Assembly: GCA_964512305.1 (NCBI GenBank)
Contig: CAZEIW010000022.1
Coordinates: 1 to 44,195 of the forward strand
DNA: 44,195 nt
Reading direction: 5' to 3'
DNA from: CAZEIW01 sp964512305
GTDB taxonomy: Bacteria; Pseudomonadota; Gammaproteobacteria; Burkholderiales; Burkholderiaceae_F
A program made the position numbers and the translations under genes. Shown piece by piece: positions 13,496-22,196 of this stretch; positions within the stretch are counted from its first letter, which is position 1; each line of letters opens with the position of its first letter. The notes below the pieces were generated by a model that ran no database searches, was not told the DNA's origin, and saw nothing but the letters and a program-made list of their open reading frames with translations.

Positions 13496-14878
13496 TCAGA
13501 ACGACGGCGCCGCGCCGGCGGCAAGGTTGTCGAAGCGGGTGAACTCGCCGCCGAAGCGCAGATTGACGCGACCGATCGGGCCGTTGCGCTGCTTGCCGAT
13601 GATGACCTCGGCGATGCCCTTGTCGGGCGTGTCGGGGTTGTAGACCTCGTCCCGGTAGATGAACAGGATCACGTCGGCGTCCTGCTCGATCGCGCCCGAC
13701 TCGCGCAGGTCCGACATCACGGGACGCTTGTCGGTGCGCTGCTCGACGGTGCGGTTGAGCTGCGACAGCGCCACCACGGGCACCTGCAGCTCCTTGGCCA
13801 GCGCCTTGAGCGAGCGCGAGATCTCGGAGATCTCGGTCGCCCGGTTCTCGCCCGCCGAGGAGGCCGACATCAGCTGCAGGTAGTCGACCACGACCAGGCC
13901 GAGCTGCTTGTACTCGCGCGCCAGCCGCCGGGTGCGCGCGCGCAGCTCGAGCGCGTTGAGCGCCGGGGTCTCGTCGATGTAAAGCGGTGCGGCGTGCATG
14001 CGCTGGATCGCCTCGGTCAGCCGCGGCCAGTCCTGGTCGTTCAGCCGCCCGGTTCGCAGCCGTTGCGCGTCGATCCGCCCCACCGATCCGAGCAATCGCA
14101 TCGCCAGCTGCGTCGCTCCCATTTCCATCGAGAACACCGCCACCGGCATGCCCAGATCGATCGCGACATGCTGGCCGACGTTGAGCGCGAGCGCGGTCTT
14201 GCCCATCGAGGGGCGGCCGGCGATGATGATCAGGTCGCCGGGCTGCAGCCCGGCGGTCTTGGCGTCCAGGTCGGTGAAGCCGGTGGGCACGCCCGTGACG
14301 TCGGTCGGGCTGGCGCGCTCGAACAACTCCTGGATGCGCTCGACGACCTGCGTCAGCAGCGGCTCGAGCCTGACGAATCCGGCGCGGTCGCGCGCGCCCT
14401 GTTCCGCGATCTGGAAGACCTTGGACTCGGCCTCGTCGAGAATCTGCTTGGCGTCGCGCCCTTGCGGGTTGAGCGCCGAGGTCGTGATCTCCTCCCCGAC
14501 GCCGACCAGCCGCCGCAGCACCGCGCGCTCGCGCACGATCTCGGCATAGCGCCGGATGTTGGCCGCAGAAGGCGTGTTCTGAGCCAGCGAGTTCAGGTAA
14601 ACCACGCCGCCGGCGTCGGCACCCTGGCCGGCCGTCTGCAGCGCCTCGAAGACCGTGATCGCGTCGGCGGGCCGCCCGAGGTCGATCAGGCGCGCGATCG
14701 CCTGGAAGATCAACCGGTGGTCGTGGCGGTAGAAGTCCTCGCCGCTGATTCGGTCGGCGATGCGGTCCCAGGCCGGGTTGTCGAGAAGGAGCCCGCCCAG
14801 GACCGACTGCTCGGCCTCGATCGAATGCGGTGGCGTGCGCACCGCTGCGAGCTGCGCGTCCGCTGCCGGCGAATTCAT
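13496..14878 (-). CDS. dnaB: Replicative DNA helicase DnaB
   Basis: DnaB is the hexameric 5'-3' helicase of the replication fork. The 460-residue protein has the N-terminal helicase-loader/primase-binding domain (about 18-120), a linker, and a RecA-like motor with Walker A GRPSMGKT (221-228), Walker B VVVDYLQLM (329-337), and the downstream LSQLNRTVEQR and GKQRNGP motifs. No intein or frameshift is present. The start is ATG 14878 with GGAGG upstream and an extended -10 promoter candidate just before it. It lies directly after the rpsF-priB-rpsR-rplI block, as in many betaproteobacteria. Confidence 0.98.
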   Translation of the reverse strand: MNSPAADAQLAAVRTPPHSIEAEQSVLGGLLLDNPAWDRIADRISGEDFYRHDHRLIFQAIARLIDLGRPADAITVFEALQTAGQGADAGGVVYLNSLAQNTPSAANIRRYAEIVRERAVLRRLVGVGEEITTSALNPQGRDAKQILDEAESKVFQIAEQGARDRAGFVRLEPLLTQVVERIQELFERASPTDVTGVPTGFTDLDAKTAGLQPGDLIIIAGRPSMGKTALALNVGQHVAIDLGMPVAVFSMEMGATQLAMRLLGSVGRIDAQRLRTGRLNDQDWPRLTEAIQRMHAAPLYIDETPALNALELRARTRRLAREYKQLGLVVVDYLQLMSASSAGENRATEISEISRSLKALAKELQVPVVALSQLNRTVEQRTDKRPVMSDLRESGAIEQDADVILFIYRDEVYNPDTPDKGIAEVIIGKQRNGPIGRVNLRFGGEFTRFDNLAAGAAPSF

Positions 14879-14901
14879 GCCCTGTCCTCCAGCCCGCGGC
14901 C

Positions 14902-14910
14902 ACTATAGCA
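14902..14910 (-). promoter_or_regulatory. Extended -10 promoter candidate for dnaB
   Basis: Read leftward, TGC directly precedes TATAGT, the extended -10 form. It would give a short leader of roughly 17 nt that still includes the dnaB GGAGG. No good -35 is visible. Confidence 0.4.
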
Positions 14911-14945
14911 GCGCCCGCCGCTGTCCCCGCGCCGGACGCTTTCCC

Positions 14946-15398
14946 TCAGGCGCCTTCGCCGAGGACGGAGATCGTGATCTCGACCACCACGTCCGAATGC
15001 AGCGCCACCGCGACCTTATGGTCGCCGACGCTCTTCAGCGGCCCGGCGGGCATCCTGATGCTGCCCTTTGCCACCTCGAACCCCTGCTTGGACAATGCCT
15101 CGGAGATGTCGAAGTTGGTCACGGAGCCGAACAGCCGGCCGTCGACGCCCGCCTTGGCGCTGATCTGGACAGTCAGGCCATTCAAACGCTCGCCGAGGCT
15201 TTGGGCCACGTGCAGGCGTTCGCCGTGCACCTTTTCGAGGTCGGCGCGGCGCGATTCGAACTCGCGGATCGCGGCCTCGGTTGCCCGCCTCGCCTTGCCC
15301 TGAGGAATCAGGTAGTTGCGCGCGTAGCCGTCCTTGACCTTCACGACCTCGCCCAACTGCCCCAGGTTGACGACCTTTTCGAGAAGAATGACTTGCAT
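14946..15398 (-). CDS. rplI: 50S ribosomal protein L9
   Basis: L9 binds 23S rRNA near the L1 stalk and has two globular domains joined by a long helix. The 150-residue sequence shows MQVILLEKVVNLGQLGEVVKVKDGYARNYLIPQGKA (N-domain, broken here only by normal variation), the connecting helix with FESRRADLEKV, and the C-domain with GRLFGSVTNFDI. ATG 15398 has GAGG just upstream. It is the last gene of the rpsF group, 28 bp after rpsR. Confidence 0.98.
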   Translation of the reverse strand: MQVILLEKVVNLGQLGEVVKVKDGYARNYLIPQGKARRATEAAIREFESRRADLEKVHGERLHVAQSLGERLNGLTVQISAKAGVDGRLFGSVTNFDISEALSKQGFEVAKGSIRMPAGPLKSVGDHKVAVALHSDVVVEITISVLGEGA

Positions 15399-15426
15399 AA
15401 GGCCTCGCGATTCCCGGTTCGGCGAA

Positions 15427-15738
15427 TCAGTGGATGTCCGTATACGGCAGCAGCGCCAGGAAGCGTGCGCGCTTGATCGCCGTGTCCAGCTGGCGCTGGT
15501 AGTGCGCCTTGGTGCCGGTCAGGCGCGCCGGGATGATCTTGCCGTTGTCCTGCACGAAATCGCGCAGCGTCTCGACGTCCTTGTAGTCGATCTGCTCGAC
15601 CTTCTCGGCGGTGAAGCGGCAGAACTTCTTGCGCTTGAACAGTGCATTTTGCTGCTGCGAGCGCCGGCCGGTACCCTTGCCGCGTCCGCGCGCCCCGGGT
15701 TTGCCCCTGCCGCCGCCACTTCTCGAACCTGTTGCCAT
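15427..15738 (-). CDS. rpsR: 30S ribosomal protein S18 with extended N-terminus
   Basis: S18 binds S6 and the platform of the 30S subunit. The core KKFCRFTAEKVEQIDYKD to the C-terminal YQRQLDTAIKRARFLALLPY is standard. The protein is 103 residues, about 28 longer than E. coli S18. The extra N-terminus (residues 1-28) is a Gly/Arg/Lys-rich tail (SGGGRGKPGARGRGKGTGRR), probably disordered and RNA-binding. ATG 15738 has a GGAG 6 nt upstream, which supports the long form; moderate extensions are common in betaproteobacteria. It lies between priB and rplI. Confidence 0.97.
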   Translation of the reverse strand: MATGSRSGGGRGKPGARGRGKGTGRRSQQQNALFKRKKFCRFTAEKVEQIDYKDVETLRDFVQDNGKIIPARLTGTKAHYQRQLDTAIKRARFLALLPYTDIH

Positions 15739-15787
15739 TTTCTACTCCAGAAACGATCGAATCGTCGGGCCGTCCGGCTGCGCGCCA

Positions 15788-16078
15788 TCAGGGCCTGCGG
15801 TAGTCCAAAACGTGCACGATCAGGCGCGCGGAGCGCCGGCTTCGGGGAGCGACAAAGCCGTCGAGCTCGATCTCGTTTCCGAGCGGCTCCCCTGCCAGCC
15901 TGTGCGCGCAGCCCCCGATCGCGATCGCGGCGAACTCGAATTCCAGCTTGCGCACGCCGCCCGCCTCGACCAGCTCGCCCGAATGCCCGCAGCGCACTTC
16001 GACCACCGCGACTCCCGCAGGCGTATACCGCAGCGCCGCCTTCTCGACCAGCCTCGCGCTCAACCGCAGCCGGTTCAG
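15788..16078 (-). CDS. priB: Primosomal replication protein N (PriB)
   Basis: PriB is a single-strand DNA-binding OB-fold protein that helps PriA reload DnaB at stalled forks. The frame shows the betaproteobacterial start LSARLVEKAALRYTPAGVAVVEV and the strand KLEFEFAAIAIGG. There is no in-frame ATG or GTG near the expected N-terminus. The best start is CTG at 16078, which overlaps the rpsF stop as CTGA and gives 96 residues beginning M-N-R-L-R-L-S-A, aligned with homologs that start M-N-x-L-x-L-S-A. A TTG at 16063 is the alternative and has no ribosome-binding site. Its place between rpsF and rpsR is the usual one. Confidence 0.9.
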   Translation of the reverse strand: MNRLRLSARLVEKAALRYTPAGVAVVEVRCGHSGELVEAGGVRKLEFEFAAIAIGGCAHRLAGEPLGNEIELDGFVAPRSRRSARLIVHVLDYRRP

Positions 16079-16443
16079 GTTGACGCCTGCTGCTCGGCCG
16101 CCGCCTTGCGCGCCTCTTCCTTCTCGACCACCTTCATCATCGGCGAGGGGCCGGTCTCGGCCTTCCTCATGCCGACGGTCAGGTGGCGCAGAACGGCGTC
16201 GTTGTAGCGGAAACCGTGCTCGAGCTCGTCCAGCGTCGGCTTGCCGCACTCGATGTTGAGCAGCACGTAGTGCGCCTTGACCAGCTTGTCGATCGGGTAC
16301 GCCAGCTGGCGCCGGCCCCAGTCCTCGACCCGGTGCACCTTGCCGCCCTGCCCCGTGACCAGCGTCTTGTAGCGATCGATCATCGCGGGCACCTGCTCGC
16401 TCTGGTCGGGGTGGACGATGAAACAGATTTCGTAGTGACGCAT
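16075..16443 (-). CDS. rpsF: 30S ribosomal protein S6
   Basis: S6 pairs with S18 in the 30S platform. The 122-residue protein begins MRHYEICFIVHPDQSEQVPAMI and contains the family core VEDWGRRQLAYPIDKLVKAHYVLLNIE. A charged C-terminal tail of about 20 residues (KEEARKAAAEQQAST) is a normal variable feature. ATG 16443 has AGGGAG close upstream. It heads the rpsF-priB-rpsR-rplI operon behind a strong promoter candidate and a roughly 150-nt leader. Confidence 0.98.
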   Translation of the reverse strand: MRHYEICFIVHPDQSEQVPAMIDRYKTLVTGQGGKVHRVEDWGRRQLAYPIDKLVKAHYVLLNIECGKPTLDELEHGFRYNDAVLRHLTVGMRKAETGPSPMMKVVEKEEARKAAAEQQAST

Positions 16444-16595
16444 CGACACTCCCTGTGGATTTCCCGAAGGATCAGCCGCCCGTTGCGTCGTGCGGGGTGC
16501 CTGCGCGGGCTGCGTCCGGAGCGCGCGTCGACTGCGTGCTGCGGACCGGGCCCGAGCCAAGCCATTACCCGCCACCGGTGCGGCAAGGAATAAAG
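16444..16595 (-). promoter_or_regulatory. Leader region of the rpsF operon
   Basis: About 150 nt lie between the predicted transcription start and the rpsF ATG. Near the ribosome-binding site is a small stem (GAUCC, loop UUCG, GG-AA-AUC) centred on 16465-16468. S6:S18 is known to bind a structured element with a CCG bulge in rpsF leaders of many bacteria. This region is where such an element would lie, but I cannot fold it here. Confidence 0.3.
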
Positions 16596-16601
16596 CCTTT
16601 T

Positions 16602-16631
16602 ATTCTAACCCAGCTGGCCCCCGTGTCTCAA
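16602..16631 (-). promoter_or_regulatory. Promoter of the rpsF-priB-rpsR-rplI operon
   Basis: Read leftward, TTGAGA (16631-16626) and TAGAAT (16607-16602) are each 5 of 6 matches to the sigma-70 consensus with an 18-bp spacer. The -10 overlaps the rlmB TAG stop. An AT-rich patch (GAATAAA / TTTATTC) follows, rare in this sequence. Confidence 0.65.
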
Positions 16632-17408
16632 CCCCGAGCCCCCGCCTGCCCCGCTGCGGTCAGTGCTCCCAGCGGCAGCGGCCGCCCGCTGTCGCACCGT
16701 CTCGAACAGGCACACCCCGGCCGCGACCGAGACATTGAGGCTTTCCGCCGCGCCGGCCATCGGAATGCGCGCCAGCTGGTCGCAGCCCTCGCGCGTCAGG
16801 CGCCGCAACCCGGAGCCTTCCGCGCCCAGGACCCAGGCGCGCGGTCCCGTGAGATCGAGCTCGTACAGCGTCGACTCGGCGCCGCCGTCGGCGCCGACGA
16901 TCCAGATGCCCGCGTCCTTGATTTCGCGCATCGCGCGCGACAGATTGGTCACGGCGACCAGCGGCACCGATTCGGCCGCGCCCGCGGCCGCTTTGACCGC
17001 CACGGCCGAAAGCGGCGCGGACCGGTCTCGCGGGACGATCACCGCCCCGACCCCGGCCCCCTGCGCGGCCCTCAGGCACGCGCCCAGATTGCGCGGGTCG
17101 GTGACGCCGTCGAGCAGCAGCAGCAGCGTCTGAGCGTCGACCGCCTGCAGCACATCGTCGAGGCCCAGCGCCGTGCGAGCGGCCTGGCACAGCGCGACCA
17201 CGCCCTGATGCGGTGCCTCGGCAGCGAGGCCGCTCAGGCGCGCGGCGTCGGCCGCAGCACAGCGAACGCCGGCGCTCTGCGCCCGCTCGAGCAGCTGCCG
17301 CATTCGCCCGTCGTGCCGGGACGGATCGTAGTAGAGCATCTCGATCGAGGCCGGATCGCTGCGCAGGCGCGCGTTGACCGCGTGGAAGCCGGGAAGGACG
17401 CGGGTCAC
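16605..17408 (-). CDS. rlmB: 23S rRNA 2'-O-methyltransferase RlmB (Gm2251)
   Basis: RlmB is a SPOUT-fold enzyme that methylates the ribose of G2251 in the 23S P-loop. The 267-residue protein has the N-terminal substrate-binding domain (GFHAVNARL) and the SPOUT motifs LDGVTDPRNLGACLRAA, WVLGAEGSGLRRLTREGCD and IPMAGAAESLNVSVAAG, which form the knotted SAM site. The start is GTG 17408 with AAAGG about 7 nt upstream. It lies 67 bp downstream of rnr, the common rnr-rlmB pair. The C-terminal 30 residues are Gly/Ala-rich and variable. Confidence 0.96.
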   Translation of the reverse strand: MTRVLPGFHAVNARLRSDPASIEMLYYDPSRHDGRMRQLLERAQSAGVRCAAADAARLSGLAAEAPHQGVVALCQAARTALGLDDVLQAVDAQTLLLLLDGVTDPRNLGACLRAAQGAGVGAVIVPRDRSAPLSAVAVKAAAGAAESVPLVAVTNLSRAMREIKDAGIWIVGADGGAESTLYELDLTGPRAWVLGAEGSGLRRLTREGCDQLARIPMAGAAESLNVSVAAGVCLFETVRQRAAAAAGSTDRSGAGGGSGLRHGGQLG

Positions 17409-17475
17409 CGGACGGCCTTTGCGCCACGCGCGTGGGGCTGCTCACCCATGGGGCGGCCCGGCGGCCCCTGCGCGC

Positions 17476-19914
17476 TCACGTCTTTTCCCTCCGCAGCCTT
17501 CCCTTCTTGCCGCCGACACCGACCTTGCCCCGCCCGCCGGCGTGCTTGGCCGGGGCCGCACCGGCCTTCTGCGCGCGCCGGGCCGCGATCCGCTCCGCGC
17601 GCTTGGCCTGGCGGGCGCGACGCTCGTCGACTCCCTCGCCGGCCGCGGCACGCGGCCGCTTTTCTCCCGCCTCGGCGGCGCCCCCAGGCGGCCGCCGCGC
17701 AGGCACCGGGGCCGCGGCACGGACGAGCTTGAAGTCGATCCGGCGCGCTTCGAGGTCGACCCGCGCGACCTGCACCGTGAGCCGGTCGGCGAGACGGAAG
17801 CGCAACCCGGTGCGCTCCCCGCGCAGCTCGTGCAGCGCCTCGTTGAAGTGGAAGTACTCCGATCCGAGCTCCGACACGTGGACCAGGCCTTCGACGTAAA
17901 GGTCGTCGAGCACGACGAACAGGCCGAACGGCACGACGGCCGACACCGAGCCGCTGAAGATCTCGCCGACCCGCTCGCGGACGTAGTAGCTCTTGAGCCA
18001 TGCCTCGACGTCGCGCGAGGCCTCGTCGGCGCGCCGCTCGTTGGCCGAGCACAGCAGCCCCAGCTTCTCCCAGCGCGCCAGCGGCGTCGGCGGGTCGGCG
18101 CCCGCGCCGTCGGCCGCGGCCATCGCAGGCACGAAGCGCCCGCCGCCGAGGATCGCCTTGAGCGCACGATGCACCAAAAGGTCCGGGTAGCGCCGGATCG
18201 GCGAGGTGAAATGGGCGTAGGCGTCGTATGCGAGGCCGAAGTGGCCGCCGTTGTGCGGGCTGTAGACCGCCTGCTGCATCGAACGCAGCAGCAGCGTGTT
18301 GAGAAGCTGAGCGTCCGGGCGCGGGCGGATCCGGCGGATCAGCTGCGCGTAGTCGCCCGGCCGCGGCGCGTCGCCGCCGTCGAGCTGCAGCCCGAGCGCC
18401 TTGAGCGTCGAGCGCAGCGCCTCGAGCTTCTGCGGTGTCGGACCCTCGTGCACCCGGTACAGCGCTTCGTGGCGCTTTCGCTGCAGGAAATCGGCGGCGC
18501 AGACGTTCGCCGCGAGCATGCACTCCTCGATCAGCCGGTGCGCGTCGTTGCGCACGCGCGGCACGATGCGCTCGATCCGGCCGTTGGCGTCGCAGACGAT
18601 CTGCGTCTCGGTGGTCTCCAGCTCGAGCGCGCCGCGCGTGGCGCGGGCCGATGCGAGCGCCTCGTACAGCTCGTGCAGGTGGCGCAGGTGCGGCAGCAGC
18701 GCGCGCAGGCGTTCGGAGGCGCGGCTGCCGGGAATCGAAAGCGCCTCCCAGACTTCGGTGTAGGTCAGGCGCGCGTGCGAGTGCATCGCGGCCGGGTAGA
18801 ACTGGTAGGCGCGGATCGCGCCCTTGGGACCGATCACCATGTCGCAAACCATCACGAGGCGATCGACGTTCGCGTTGAGCGAGCACAGCCCGTTGGACAG
18901 CTCCTCCGGCAGCATCGGGATCACCCGGCGCGGGAAGTACACCGAGGTCGAGCGGTCCTGCGCCTCGCGGTCGAGCGCAGAGCCGGCGGCGACGTAGTGG
19001 TCGACGTCCGCGATCGCGACCACCAGCCGCCAGCCCCCCTTGCCGCGCGCGGCACCGATCGGCGCGCAGTACACGGCGTCGTCGAAATCGCGAGCATCCT
19101 CGCCGTCGATCGTCACCAGCGGCACGTCGCGCAGGTCGATCCGGCCGGCGAGATCGCGCGCCAGGACCTCGCCCGGCAGCGCGCGCGCCTCGGCGAGCGC
19201 GGCGTCGCCGAACACGTGCGGCACCGCGAACTTGCGCACCGCGATCTCGATCTCCATGCCCGGGTCGTCGATCTCGCCCAGCACCTCGACGACGCGCCCG
19301 ACCGCCTGCATGTAGCGCTGCGGCTGCTGCACGATCTCGACCACGACCACCTGGCCGTGGCGCGCCTGCGCCGCGGCCTGCGGCGCAACCAGGATGTCGT
19401 GCTGGATCCGCTGGTCCTCCGGCACCACCACGGTGACGCCGCGCTCGTTCAGGAGCCTTCCGACGAGCCGGTTGGTGCGCCGCTCGATGACCTCGACGAT
19501 CTCGCCCTCGGGCCTTCCGCGCCGGTCGGCGCCGGTGAGGCGCACGAGCGCGCTGTCGCCGTGCAGGACCTTGCTCATCTCGTGCTCCGACAGCACGATG
19601 TCGGGGCCGCGGTCGTCGCGGATCAGGAAGCCGAAGCCGTCGCGATGGCCCTGCACCTGACCCGACACCAGGTTCGCGCGCGCGGCCACCAGCAGCAGGC
19701 CGGCCCGGTTGCGCACGACCAGGCCGCTGCGCTCGAGCTCGGCCAGTGCGTCGGCCAGCAGGCCGCGGCCGATCGGGTCGAGTTCCATCCGGGCTGCCAG
19801 TTCCTCCGGACGCAGCGGCGAACCGGCGCGCGCCAGCGCATCGAGCACGGACTGCCGTGTCAGCGCCGGCACGGCGTCCGGCGGCGGCTGCGGGAGGGTC
19901 GAATCGTGATCCAT
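17476..19914 (-). CDS. rnr: Ribonuclease R
   Basis: RNase R is a processive 3'-5' exoribonuclease that degrades structured RNA. The 812-residue protein shows an N-terminal winged-helix region (18-75), cold-shock domains, and the RNB catalytic domain with IDGEDARDFDDA (269-280), whose aspartates bind metal. An S1 domain follows (EIFSGSVSAVVPFGLFV), then a Lys/Arg/Ala-rich basic tail of about 70 residues. The start is ATG 19914; the frame remains open upstream through the tRNA region but without homology. A clear ribosome-binding site is lacking. It is divergent from the tRNA-Leu gene. Confidence 0.97.
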   Translation of the reverse strand: MDHDSTLPQPPPDAVPALTRQSVLDALARAGSPLRPEELAARMELDPIGRGLLADALAELERSGLVVRNRAGLLLVAARANLVSGQVQGHRDGFGFLIRDDRGPDIVLSEHEMSKVLHGDSALVRLTGADRRGRPEGEIVEVIERRTNRLVGRLLNERGVTVVVPEDQRIQHDILVAPQAAAQARHGQVVVVEIVQQPQRYMQAVGRVVEVLGEIDDPGMEIEIAVRKFAVPHVFGDAALAEARALPGEVLARDLAGRIDLRDVPLVTIDGEDARDFDDAVYCAPIGAARGKGGWRLVVAIADVDHYVAAGSALDREAQDRSTSVYFPRRVIPMLPEELSNGLCSLNANVDRLVMVCDMVIGPKGAIRAYQFYPAAMHSHARLTYTEVWEALSIPGSRASERLRALLPHLRHLHELYEALASARATRGALELETTETQIVCDANGRIERIVPRVRNDAHRLIEECMLAANVCAADFLQRKRHEALYRVHEGPTPQKLEALRSTLKALGLQLDGGDAPRPGDYAQLIRRIRPRPDAQLLNTLLLRSMQQAVYSPHNGGHFGLAYDAYAHFTSPIRRYPDLLVHRALKAILGGGRFVPAMAAADGAGADPPTPLARWEKLGLLCSANERRADEASRDVEAWLKSYYVRERVGEIFSGSVSAVVPFGLFVVLDDLYVEGLVHVSELGSEYFHFNEALHELRGERTGLRFRLADRLTVQVARVDLEARRIDFKLVRAAAPVPARRPPGGAAEAGEKRPRAAAGEGVDERRARQAKRAERIAARRAQKAGAAPAKHAGGRGKVGVGGKKGRLRREKT

Positions 19915-19961
19915 GGGTGGCGCTTCGTCGCGCTTCGGGTGAATTGGAGGTGGTTGGCGAT

Positions 19962-19989
19962 TTGACAAGCAGGGGCCCCGATTTACAAT
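19962..19989 (+). promoter_or_regulatory. Promoter of the tRNA-Leu gene
   Basis: A perfect TTGACA (19962-19967) and TACAAT (19984-19989) are separated by 16 bp. The predicted start is about 10 nt before the mature tRNA end. This is the best consensus promoter in the window. Confidence 0.75.
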
Positions 19990-20005
19990 CCGCGCCTCGC
20001 AAGTC

Positions 20006-20092
20006 GCCCAGATGGCGGAATTGGTAGACGCACCAGGTTCAGGTCCTGGCGCCCGCAAGGGTGTGGAGGTTCGAGTCCTCTTCTGGGCACCA
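20006..20092 (+). tRNA. tRNA-Leu(CAG)
   Basis: A class II tRNA of 87 nt including an encoded CCA. The acceptor stem is GCCCAGA / TCTGGGC with discriminator A. The anticodon stem CCAGG / CCTGG encloses TTCAGGT, giving anticodon CAG at 20040-20042. A long variable arm (GCGCCCGCAAGGGTGT region) and the GGTTCGAGTCC T-arm are present. CAG reads CUG, the main leucine codon in such GC-rich genomes. No integrated element is attached to its 3' end. Confidence 0.97.
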
Positions 20093-20151
20093 CCGCTCCA
20101 CAGTCGGTAGCATCGCGCCCCTGCATCCGGCAGTCCGCGGGCTCGCCGCTT

Positions 20152-20168
20152 CGGCGCGCATCGCGCCG
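20152..20168. terminator. Hairpin between tRNA-Leu and the convergent PRT gene
   Basis: CGGCGCG and CGCGCCG pair around CAT. It lies 60 bp past the tRNA and just beyond the end of the phosphoribosyltransferase gene. There is no T-run on either strand. Confidence 0.3.
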
Positions 20169-20180
20169 CACCTCACCCGA

Positions 20181-20723
20181 TCATCCTTCGTCCGGCGCGC
20201 CGCGGGCTCTGAGGCGCGCCGCAAGCTGCTCCGGCCGCAGGCGGTCGTACTCCTCGAACGGCTGGTGAATCCACGGGCTGTGCGGCAGGTACTGCACGTA
20301 GAAGTCGGGGACCGCGGTCGAGCAGGCCTTGTACCAGAGAACGGCGGTGCGCACTTCGCTCAGCGCGGGAAACCGGGTGCGGACGAGGTCGCGGACGCGG
20401 CTCAGCGTGACGCCGGAATCGACCAGGTCGTCGACCAGCAGCAGGCGCCCTTGCAGGCCGCCCCCGGTCATCGTGATGAACTCGGCGATGTCCAGCCGGC
20501 CCTGGCGCGTGCCCGCGGCCTCGCGATACGAACTGGCGGCCAGGACCGCCAGCGGGGTGTCGAAGATGCGCGAGATCACGTCGCCCACGCGCAAGCCGCC
20601 GCGCGCCAGGCACAGCAGCGAGTCGAACCGGTATCCCGACTGGTGGATCTTCAGCGCCAGCTGCTCGATCAGGCCGTGATACTCGTCCCAGCCGATGTGA
20701 AGATCGTTGCCGGTCGCCGCCAT
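20181..20723 (-). CDS. Phosphoribosyltransferase (type I PRT fold)
   Basis: This 180-residue protein has the PRPP-binding signature RLLLVDDLVDSGVTL (93-107) and an upstream LLCLARGGLRVGD loop, as in hypoxanthine/xanthine-type purine phosphoribosyltransferases. It would join a purine base to PRPP to make a nucleotide. ATG 20723 has GGAG 6 nt upstream. It follows purA by 16 bp, so purine salvage and the AMP branch are co-transcribed. Base specificity cannot be decided from sequence. Confidence 0.9.
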   Translation of the reverse strand: MAATGNDLHIGWDEYHGLIEQLALKIHQSGYRFDSLLCLARGGLRVGDVISRIFDTPLAVLAASSYREAAGTRQGRLDIAEFITMTGGGLQGRLLLVDDLVDSGVTLSRVRDLVRTRFPALSEVRTAVLWYKACSTAVPDFYVQYLPHSPWIHQPFEEYDRLRPEQLAARLRARGAPDEG

Positions 20724-20739
20724 TGCAGCTCCGCCGTCC

Positions 20740-22041
<1,302 letters not shown>

Positions 22042-22066
22042 CCGCCCCTGCCCTTTCCCGTTGCCC

Positions 22067-22092
22067 GCGAGGGGCACCGCATGTCCCCTCGC
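22067..22092 (-). other. Leader hairpin upstream of purA
   Basis: GCGAGGGG and CCCCTCGC (8-bp arms, 10-nt loop) lie shortly before the purA ribosome-binding site. The arms resemble the CGAGGGG / CCCCTCG core of family B, so it may be a repeat remnant or a leader structure. Confidence 0.4.
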
Positions 22093-22196
22093 TTGGAGCA
22101 AAACCTTGCAAGCATAAGGCCAAATCGAGCTCGACCGGGCCGCATCGGCGCCTGCCGTTGAGACCGCCTCGGCGGACGCCTCGGGTTCGCCCGGGG

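Noticed and set aside
17374..19965. Long + strand frame opposite rnr
   Set aside because: It mirrors the rnr codons, has no recognisable domain, and rnr is complete on the other strand.
20006..20180. tRNA-Leu as an integration site
   Set aside because: No direct repeat of the tRNA 3' end, integrase or foreign genes follow it.
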